The translations under genes and the position numbers were made by a program. 39,781 nt of DNA from an uncultured Clostridia bacterium (GTDB lineage Bacteria > Bacillota > Clostridia > Oscillospirales > Ruminococcaceae): positions 1-39,781 of the forward strand of contig CANRFB010000022.1 of NCBI GenBank assembly GCA_947629785.1, given 5' to 3'. Of this stretch, positions 1 to 6,067 are shown in pieces (position 1 is the first letter of the stretch; the number at the start of each line of letters is the position of its first letter). The notes below the pieces were generated by a model. That model saw only the letters and a program-made list of their open reading frames with translations, was not told where the DNA came from and ran no database searches.

Positions 1-13
1 TATGCTCTCTATA

Positions 14-54
14 TATAAAAACGGTTCAGAAAGGTAAAATTACGTCATATTTTT
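14..54 (-). promoter_or_regulatory. Promoter-like repeat, copy A (candidate ECF sigma target)
   Basis: Read on the minus strand this shares a bipartite block with positions 770-813: TGACGTA, 13 bases, TGAACCG, then TTTTTATA. Spacing between the two boxes is the same in both copies. Copy B lies just upstream of the secreted-protein gene, so copy A probably drives a gene to the left of the window. That the adjacent sigma factor recognises it is inference. Confidence 0.45.
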
Positions 55-140
55 CCGATTATTTTAAAATTTAGCACTCTTAAACAATTTTGCGTATGGA
101 AAATTGTGCGTATTTACAATTAAATACATATACAAATTCA

Positions 141-157
141 ATTCCCCATTGGGGAAT
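141..157. repeat. Palindromic repeat, intergenic copy 1
   Basis: The core TTCCCCATTGGGGAA, flanked by A and T, has 7-bp arms around one central base. It belongs to the family found at nine further sites in the window, but this copy lies in the AT-rich left flank outside the ICE-like region. Its central base is the reverse orientation of most other copies. Confidence 0.85.
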
Positions 158-166
158 ATAATAAAA

Positions 167-199
167 TTAAGCGCGGATATTTTAAAAATCCGCGCTTAA
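167..199 (-). terminator. Strong hairpin, probable bidirectional terminator
   Basis: A 12-bp perfect stem (TTAAGCGCGGAT at 167-178 pairing with 188-199) surrounds a 9-base AT loop. Minus-strand reading ends in a T-rich tract, so it can terminate the leftward transcript from the secreted-protein gene; plus-strand reading is followed by GGTTTTT. The rest of 1-333 holds the palindrome, the promoter-like repeat and no gene I can support. Confidence 0.65.
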
Positions 200-333
200 A
201 ATGGTTTTTGTAGTTTTAAAAGTAACAGCATATCATAACCAAGTTACAAAGCAACATGTTTGATATTATCATTTTGCATTTCATAACTGTTATATTATGC
301 CATTAACGTAAGTAGAGGCAGTATACAATATTT

Positions 334-735
334 TTATTTTTTCGGACAAGTACCCGGTTTCTTGTCGGAAACGTATTCGCTGTTTCCGTTTCTATTGACA
401 TATGCAGAAAAATACAATGTATATGTTTCTCCTTTTGTCAACCCCGAAACGGATTTTGTAACTACAAGCTTTGAGTTGCTTGATTTTAAGTCTGTCCACT
501 CACCTACTACTGTTCCATAACTGTCTTTCAATGTAAGATGACCGTCTGTAATGCTGTCAGTATTACTTGCTCCTGTTAAATTGACAGTGCAGTATGCTGT
601 TGTACCTGAAAACGTAAGAATAATATCCAATGTATCTGTATCAGAATATCTGGGTTCAGCTGCCGTGACAATTGAAGCTGTCCCAATCATTACGGCAAGT
701 GACAAAAGAACTGAAATTAAGCGTTTAATTTTCAT
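334..735 (-). CDS. Small secreted protein of unknown function
   Basis: A 133-residue protein with a classic signal peptide: basic start (MKIKRL), hydrophobic core to about residue 23, and a likely cleavage after TAA at about residue 26. The mature part is rich in Thr, Ser and Tyr and in alternating hydrophobic positions, and contains GETYTLYFSAYVN, which suggests a small beta-sandwich domain; I do not recognise the family. GGGAGG sits about 9 bases upstream of the ATG. The promoter-like repeat copy B lies upstream, between this gene and the DUF4367-type gene, so it may be a target of the sigma factor encoded at 1488-2039 (inference). Envelope or extracellular location is likely. Confidence 0.75.
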   Translation of the reverse strand: MKIKRLISVLLSLAVMIGTASIVTAAEPRYSDTDTLDIILTFSGTTAYCTVNLTGASNTDSITDGHLTLKDSYGTVVGEWTDLKSSNSKLVVTKSVSGLTKGETYTLYFSAYVNRNGNSEYVSDKKPGTCPKK

Positions 736-769
736 AGTATAAATCCTCCCATAGTCATACTGCCTCTAT

Positions 770-813
770 TATAAAAACGGTTCAGAGAGGAAAAAATACG
801 TCATTATATTTTT
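770..813 (-). promoter_or_regulatory. Promoter-like repeat, copy B, upstream of secreted protein
   Basis: On the minus strand it carries TGACGTA, 13 bases, TGAACCG and TTTTTATAAT, nearly identical to copy A at 14-54. It ends about 35 bases before the ATG at 735. The conservation of two separate boxes with fixed spacing fits an alternative sigma promoter. A TATAAT at 768-773 could also act as a vegetative -10. Confidence 0.5.
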
Positions 814-1504
814 ATTTTTCAATATTTTCAGCGATTTTAACAAATTCTTCTTTAGATATATGTGCTTTTAGACCAAAAGAATATCCGCTATAATACCATA
901 AAAGATTATCATAAAAATCATTATCGTTGCTTCTGTAATAATAATACTCTATACTATCAACAGTAAACGTTTCAAATGAATTATGTTCATTATCATAATT
1001 TCTTAACATACTATCAGCAATGCCATAATTAAATTCTATTATTTCATTTTCATTTTCATAAGTTAGTATAACATATCCAGGGGAATAAATGCCATTTGAT
1101 AATAAATATCCGTCAGGCACATAACCCAATCTAAAACTATCGTCAAAGCTTTCAACTGTTATTTCGTCACCAACATATTCATATTTATCATACTTATCAA
1201 AAACGCTTCTGAATACATTTTTAACTGCCGCAAAAACCTCCGGCTGGGTAAGCAGACAGCCAAATACAAGACCGAAGGCAGCCGCAATGGATACGACAGA
1301 CCTTACGGCAATACGTTTGTATATTTTTATTCTGTCTTTTCTGCCAACAGAATTTGTTATTTTACGCATTTTTCTCTTATATTCCTCTGAAAATTCGTGC
1401 GGCTTATTTAATTCATCATATTTTTTGAGTTCCTCATCAAGGCATTCTTCGAGAGCGTCAGCTAATATAAGGTCAAATATTTTATTCTTAGTTGCAACAT
1501 TCAT
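812..1504 (-). CDS. DUF4367-type membrane protein, probable anti-sigma partner
   Basis: A 230-residue single-pass protein. Residues 1-62 are charged and cytoplasmic (start MNVATKNKIFDLILADALEE). A membrane segment spans about 66-88 (VRSVVSIAAAFGLVFGCLL), and the C-terminal 140 residues, with the pattern DDSFRLGYVPDGYLL, resemble DUF4367 domains. Such proteins sit next to ECF sigma genes in Firmicutes and are thought to control them. The start overlaps the end of the sigma gene by 17 bases, which implies translational coupling and a shared operon. Family assignment is from remembered pattern, not a search. An anti-sigma role is inference. Confidence 0.7.
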   Translation of the reverse strand: MNVATKNKIFDLILADALEECLDEELKKYDELNKPHEFSEEYKRKMRKITNSVGRKDRIKIYKRIAVRSVVSIAAAFGLVFGCLLTQPEVFAAVKNVFRSVFDKYDKYEYVGDEITVESFDDSFRLGYVPDGYLLSNGIYSPGYVILTYENENEIIEFNYGIADSMLRNYDNEHNSFETFTVDSIEYYYYRSNDNDFYDNLLWYYSGYSFGLKAHISKEEFVKIAENIEK

Positions 1505-2039
1505 TTAATATTCCCTCCAGTTTCTCTATTAATATTCTCCTACCTCGGAAAATACGTGTTTCAACCGTTCTTAAAGGTATACACAAAATTTCAGATATTT
1601 CTTTTGCAGTATGTTCATATATAAATCTCAAGCTAAGAATATCTCTGTATGTATCATCAAGTTTTTTTATTTCTTGCACAAGCTGATTATACCCGACTTG
1701 AGATGAAATGTCACTTATTAATTGATCGGATACGAAGTCATCATCTTCTTGAATGTACTCTGTCCTATCGTAATGCTCCTTATCAAGATTATCAAATGCT
1801 TTATTTTTCACCATAATTGACAGCATTGCCTTTGTTTCCTTACTTTTTACATCACCAACTCTTTCAAATTCCTCGGCAATTTTTAAAAAACAGTCCTGTA
1901 CTGTTTCATCAGCAAGGGCTTCACTGTTTAAAATTGACATGGCAATATTGAACATATATTCCTCATATGTATTATGTAACTGTACAAATCGTTCTCTATC
2001 ACTCGGATCGTCAATTAATGTAAGGCAAATTCCAAGCAT
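1488..2039 (-). CDS. ECF-type RNA polymerase sigma factor
   Basis: A 183-residue sigma-70 family protein. Region 2 is in the N-terminal half (YEEYMFNIAMSIL followed by ALADETVQDCFLKI). Region 4 is C-terminal (LDDTYRDILSLRFIYEHTAKEISEILCIPLRTVETRIFRGRR), a clear helix-turn-helix for the -35 element. It should direct RNA polymerase to a small regulon, possibly including the secreted protein at 334-735. The frame extends upstream to 2129, but ATG 2039 is preferred because GAGGAAGTGA precedes it at good spacing and the extra 30 residues are hydrophobic and atypical. The gene overlaps the downstream DUF4367-type gene by 17 bases. Confidence 0.88.
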   Translation of the reverse strand: MLGICLTLIDDPSDRERFVQLHNTYEEYMFNIAMSILNSEALADETVQDCFLKIAEEFERVGDVKSKETKAMLSIMVKNKAFDNLDKEHYDRTEYIQEDDDFVSDQLISDISSQVGYNQLVQEIKKLDDTYRDILSLRFIYEHTAKEISEILCIPLRTVETRIFRGRRILIEKLEGILNECCN

Positions 2040-2075
2040 TATATTCACTTCCTCATAATGATATGTATTTAAAAC

Positions 2076-2104
2076 ATTATACAACATTATAATAAAAAAT
2101 ACAA
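2076..2104 (-). promoter_or_regulatory. SigA-type promoter for the sigma-factor operon
   Basis: On the minus strand, -35 TTGTAT (2099-2104), a 17-base spacer and -10 TATAAT (2076-2081). It lies 37 bases upstream of the chosen ATG at 2039, which also supports that start over the longer frame. Confidence 0.65.
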
Positions 2105-2402
2105 TGCTTTTCCAAAAATTTCTTGACAAGTGTTCAAAATTTTACGGTAACGAAATTATAAATCCTTTAATAATTCTCAGATTTGTGATAAAGAATTTTC
2201 CTATAAGATAAAAACAAAAATATACAATAAAAAGTCACCTCAATCCATTTATAAAATACAAAATACTTTGTAAACAATTTTATTATAACACTACTGTTTA
2301 ATAAAGTCAACACGTATAGATAATAAAAAATATCACTAACAGATAATAGTAAATTTATCCTATAGCTTTAAAAAATATTATAGAATTATAATATACTATA
2401 AT
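2105..2402. other. AT-rich intergenic region without a gene
   Basis: About 300 very AT-rich bases separate the leftward sigma operon from the rightward XRE gene. I see no supported gene here. TATAAT-like boxes just before 2403 probably include the XRE promoter, but I cannot choose a -35. This is a plausible zone for the change from chromosome to mobile element; no attachment repeat could be identified. Confidence 0.4.
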
Positions 2403-2416
2403 GGAGGTGTAAACGC

Positions 2417-2725
2417 ATGATTTACGGACTGCCCCAAAAGCTATGTGATTTAAGGGAAAGAAGCGGAATGTCGCAGAATGACATTGCCAAACGAATAAAT
2501 GTCGTAGCTTCAAATGTTTCGGGATACGAACGCGGAGAGCGCACTCCAAGCGTTCCGACACTATTAAGTTTGTCATATGTATATAATTGCAGTGTTGATT
2601 ATCTGCTGGGAAAGAAGCAGGAGGACGCGACCCGTGTTACGGTCGATATATCGGAAGTGCCAAGAGAGCACCGTAAAATAATATATGATATGGTGGACGC
2701 ATTAAAGCGGGGCAAAATTGAATAA
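2417..2725 (+). CDS. XRE-family (Cro/CI-type) transcriptional regulator
   Basis: A 102-residue protein with an HTH_3/XRE domain at about residues 8-65: LRERSGMSQNDIAKRINV, VVASNVSGYERGERTPSVPTL and YNCSVDYLLG are typical of helices 2-5. The remaining 35 residues (VPREHRKIIYDMVDAL) form a helical tail that may dimerise. GGAGGTG lies 8 bases before the ATG. The gene is monocistronic, ended by the hairpin at 2736-2765, and sits directly before the transfer operon, the usual place for an ICE repressor. Control of the operon at 2978 is inference. Base composition is closer to the ICE than to the left flank. Confidence 0.88.
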   Translation: MIYGLPQKLCDLRERSGMSQNDIAKRINVVASNVSGYERGERTPSVPTLLSLSYVYNCSVDYLLGKKQEDATRVTVDISEVPREHRKIIYDMVDALKRGKIE

Positions 2726-2735
2726 TACAGATGTA

Positions 2736-2765
2736 ATAAGCGGACAGCACGTCCGCTTATTTTTT
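2736..2765 (+). terminator. Rho-independent terminator after the XRE gene
   Basis: A 10-bp perfect stem, ATAAGCGGAC with GTCCGCTTAT, a 5-base loop AGCAC and a following T tract. It isolates the regulator gene from the transfer operon. Confidence 0.88.
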
Positions 2766-2831
2766 CGCTCCTATCGTTCACAAATAATTTACAAAATGTT
2801 TTAGCACGTTCCATATTTAAAGAAATTATTA

Positions 2832-2867
2832 AGCTGAACGTAACGCACGGAAAGGATATGTTCAGCT
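2832..2867. repeat. Inverted repeat upstream of the transfer operon
   Basis: AGCTGAAC (2832-2839) and GTTCAGCT (2860-2867) are perfect 8-bp arms around a 20-base spacer. It lies 110 bases before the lipoprotein gene. It could be a repressor operator, a leader hairpin or part of an oriT; the sequence alone does not decide. Confidence 0.45.
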
Positions 2868-2937
2868 ATGTCTACATAATAAATAAAATAGATAAAATTG
2901 CCGTTTTTCGCTACAATTTTCAAAAAATCAAATATGA

Positions 2938-2943
2938 TATAAT
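2938..2943 (+). promoter_or_regulatory. Possible -10 element of the transfer operon
   Basis: TATAAT lies 35 bases before the ATG at 2978. Only a weak -35 (TTTTCA, 15-base spacing) is visible, which would fit a regulated promoter. AAAGGAG at about 2963 is the ribosome binding site. Confidence 0.4.
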
Positions 2944-2977
2944 GTAATTACCGAATAAAAACAAAGGAGCGGAAACA

Positions 2978-3853
2978 ATGTGCAAAAAAATCATAACAGC
3001 AATTTTACTCACAGCGGCAGTCGCAATGACAGGCTGTACAAAACAGGCGGCAGAGGAAACCGTAGTTTTAAGTCAGCAGGAAAAGGAGATCGCCGCAGTA
3101 GCCGAATGGTTCTCCGAGAGTATGACGGACGGGGAAGATTTTCCAGACATAAAAGACTATCAGTATTACGCCCGCGCTGTAGGACTTGACAAGGACGCAT
3201 TCTTATCGGCTGATATGTGGGAAGTGTTTTACAGCGAAAGCGTAAACATAAACCGAGATGTGGACGGTAAGGCGATATACCTCATAAGGCTTGACCCCTA
3301 CAAGCTGCTGGAGATATACGCCGCCAATAATAACAGCACGGTCGAAAGGGTATGCGAGAGCCTGTCCCTCACATCGGAACAGCTTTACTATAACTGGGGA
3401 TATACCGCCGCCGCAGTAAACTATACAAAAAATCACAAGGACGGCAAGGCGGCGTATTCCGAAAAGGAGCAGAAGATTTTCGGCATAGACAACGGCGAGG
3501 ACAGGCAAAGCGTTATGTCAACGCATTTCCTCACAGTTGATATTGCAAACGGCAACACGATCCGATACTCAAACTCAATACCCGAACTGGAGATAAAACA
3601 GAGGGATAATCTCCGCAGTACCACTAAAATGACATATAACTATGCGGAATATACAGAGGACGAAAAAAATCCCGCACTCACAGTCAACGGTATAGGAGTT
3701 AGACGCGTCCTGCCCCTTACCGTCCCCAACGGTTGGAAAGCGGCAGAGGATAAAGATACAACGGTAATGTTCAACGCTTCTCCGTTCTCATACGGCTGCA
3801 CCGACAGGGATAAAATCACATTTCCCGAAAAGGAAAGCGAGGTGTCCGAATAA
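2978..3853 (+). CDS. Putative lipoprotein, first gene of the transfer operon
   Basis: A 291-residue protein. The N-terminus MCKKIITAILLTAAVAMTGC is a lipoprotein signal with lipobox MTGC; Cys20 would be lipidated and the protein held on the outer face of the membrane. The rest is hydrophilic with no motif I can name. AAAGGAG precedes the ATG. The stop overlaps the next start as TAATG, so the two genes are translationally coupled. Lipoproteins at the head of such ICE operons may take part in mating-pair contact or the channel, but no specific role is visible here. Confidence 0.8.
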   Translation: MCKKIITAILLTAAVAMTGCTKQAAEETVVLSQQEKEIAAVAEWFSESMTDGEDFPDIKDYQYYARAVGLDKDAFLSADMWEVFYSESVNINRDVDGKAIYLIRLDPYKLLEIYAANNNSTVERVCESLSLTSEQLYYNWGYTAAAVNYTKNHKDGKAAYSEKEQKIFGIDNGEDRQSVMSTHFLTVDIANGNTIRYSNSIPELEIKQRDNLRSTTKMTYNYAEYTEDEKNPALTVNGIGVRRVLPLTVPNGWKAAEDKDTTVMFNASPFSYGCTDRDKITFPEKESEVSE

Positions 3854-6063
3854 TGGTAGGCGACGACGCTAATATCGTATTTATAGAATTTTTGAAACAA
3901 CTGCTTGAAATCATCAAGATACTCAGCAGCGGCAAAGGCGGCATACCAAAGGATAAAACCAAAACACCGAAACAGCCTAAAATAAAGTTTGGAAATCTTA
4001 CCAAAAAGGATTTTGACAAGCTTAAAAAGGCGGGTATTGATTTTAAGTATATAACCGTACCGAAAGAAAAGTTAGAGGAGCTTAAAATGACGGCAAAGGA
4101 TATAGGCGGCTCTTTTTTCTCGACACAGCTTGTTGACGGCAATAACGCTGTAATAGCAGTACCGTCACAGCTTATGGATGCGGTGGACGCCGCAGTACAG
4201 CATATTACCGCCGAGCTTATGAAGAACGATCCCTCGTCCCTTATTGTCAAGGACGGAAACAGCAAGATTGACGAAAATGATATGAAGCTGACAACGGACG
4301 TTCTGAGAAGTCACGACATACCCGTATATTCCTTTAAATCGAATGACGGTAAGTATATGAATGTTGTACCGAGGGAATTTGACGGACAATATGAAGCGGC
4401 GGTAAATGAAGCCAAGGCGATAAAGAAACAGCTTGACGGAATAGAAGTCACAAGGTATGAACAGACTGCTCCCCTTGACAGTCTTGACTTTATCGCCGAT
4501 ACCCTCACCGCCGAAGAAGCGCAGGAGCTTTACAAAGCCGTATCATTGTACGGTTCGGACGTTAAATTCTGCCGTACCGACAGCGGAACTGCCGTATTTT
4601 ACCCGAAAGAAATCTCGGAAACGGTCCAAAGGGCAAGAGAGGAATATCGGGCAAGCCTTGAAGAAAGCGAAAAGTACCTCATAGATGTGACGGACGATAC
4701 CGTGACAATGGACGTGGAAAAACTCGTTATTGAGGAAGATAACAACTCATACTTTGTGAGAGTGCCGAATACTGCCGCCCTCGATTATCTCCGTTTGGAT
4801 AAATCGGAAGTGGAACTGACAAACGGCGGTAAAACCCTGTCAATGAAGCTTGATATGGAGAGAGAATATTATGTTTTCGATGAAAATAAAATGTTCAAAT
4901 CCACACGCAAGGGCGCGGAACTTGCCAAATGCTATAACACCAAGCATGAACGCGCCAATAAGGACACACAAATCTATCAGTCGGGAAACAATTTCCGCAG
5001 GATAGATTTGTACAGCGCAGAGCAAAACCGCCTTATCAGTTTGGGGTTAAATAAGGCAAGCGAAATAAAAACGGAGCTTTTAAAGCAGGGTATTTCCCCG
5101 AAAGCCGTCAGCAAGCTGCTCAAAGACATTGACAATAAGCTGCCCGACAATTACAAGGAGATTTTTGCGTACTCCGCAGAAAAGACGGAGATAGTCTATG
5201 CTGATGTTCCCAATATAGGCGAGTACCTTGCACAGTCGCAGTTATCGGAGCAGGTCGTGGGAAAGGCGGTATGCTTTGATGAACTGCCAAAGGACAACGG
5301 CGGCAAGTGCCTTGTATTTGACAAATCCGAAAATGTATATACCGTTCTGCCCATACTCCCCCGCCTTGAAGTTATGAATAAACTGTCCGAAATGGGCTAC
5401 AGCGAGCTTGCGGCAAAGGAAATCGCGGACAAGGTCATAGGAAGTTACCGTGATACAGATAAACAAAAGATTGAAGATGTAAAACAGGAGAAATCCGATA
5501 TAATCACAAATTCTATTGACAGCAAAAACCCCGAACTTGCAAATTTTACATATTACTGTACGGAAAACAGCGCGGTAGTTGTTCAGGAAAGCACAGACAG
5601 CTATAAATATATGGAGATTGACAAGGGTATGCCAATAGCTGACGTAGAAGCGGCGGTTATGAAAAATTTTGATATTAAGGACAGCATTTCAGCCGCCGAG
5701 ATTATGAAACAGCTTGCAGGAGAAAAAATAATCGAGGCAGGAAAGCCGATAAAGGCGGGAGAAGTGACAGTAACGCCGCTTTCGTCCTCCTGCATAGAAA
5801 TAAGCAAGGACGGAAATTCCGCGATAATGCCGAAAGACAGGATAGACGGCGGGAGACTGACGGCAATGGGAGTAACCGACAAGGAAAAGACAGTTATAAT
5901 AAATTCCTTTGAGAAATCCGAAAAAGCCGCCAAGCACCCCGAACGTCAGACCCTGCAAACTATCAAAAACTATGCGGCAGAGGCAAGAGAAAAAATAAAC
6001 GCCGTAAAGGACAAGGCAAAGGAGATCGCAAAGTCCGCGGCGGCAAAGGGACAGGACAGGTGA
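3853..6063 (+). CDS. PcfB/DUF3801-like conjugation protein, enlarged
   Basis: A 736-residue soluble protein. Residues about 35-120 (KIKFGNLTKKDFDKLKKAGIDF and following) have the pattern of DUF3801/PcfB proteins, relaxosome accessory factors encoded directly before VirD4-type coupling proteins; here too the coupling-protein gene follows after 4 bases. Related alpha/beta units seem to recur at about 140-195 (DVLRSHDIPVYSF) and 210-275 (LTAEEAQELYKAVSLYGSDVKF). The C-terminus is Lys/Ala rich and helical. PcfB proteins are usually far shorter, so most of this protein is unassigned. The start overlaps the lipoprotein stop (TAATG). The PcfB link rests on pattern and position only. Confidence 0.6.
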   Translation: MVGDDANIVFIEFLKQLLEIIKILSSGKGGIPKDKTKTPKQPKIKFGNLTKKDFDKLKKAGIDFKYITVPKEKLEELKMTAKDIGGSFFSTQLVDGNNAVIAVPSQLMDAVDAAVQHITAELMKNDPSSLIVKDGNSKIDENDMKLTTDVLRSHDIPVYSFKSNDGKYMNVVPREFDGQYEAAVNEAKAIKKQLDGIEVTRYEQTAPLDSLDFIADTLTAEEAQELYKAVSLYGSDVKFCRTDSGTAVFYPKEISETVQRAREEYRASLEESEKYLIDVTDDTVTMDVEKLVIEEDNNSYFVRVPNTAALDYLRLDKSEVELTNGGKTLSMKLDMEREYYVFDENKMFKSTRKGAELAKCYNTKHERANKDTQIYQSGNNFRRIDLYSAEQNRLISLGLNKASEIKTELLKQGISPKAVSKLLKDIDNKLPDNYKEIFAYSAEKTEIVYADVPNIGEYLAQSQLSEQVVGKAVCFDELPKDNGGKCLVFDKSENVYTVLPILPRLEVMNKLSEMGYSELAAKEIADKVIGSYRDTDKQKIEDVKQEKSDIITNSIDSKNPELANFTYYCTENSAVVVQESTDSYKYMEIDKGMPIADVEAAVMKNFDIKDSISAAEIMKQLAGEKIIEAGKPIKAGEVTVTPLSSSCIEISKDGNSAIMPKDRIDGGRLTAMGVTDKEKTVIINSFEKSEKAAKHPERQTLQTIKNYAAEAREKINAVKDKAKEIAKSAAAKGQDR

Positions 6064-6067
6064 TATT

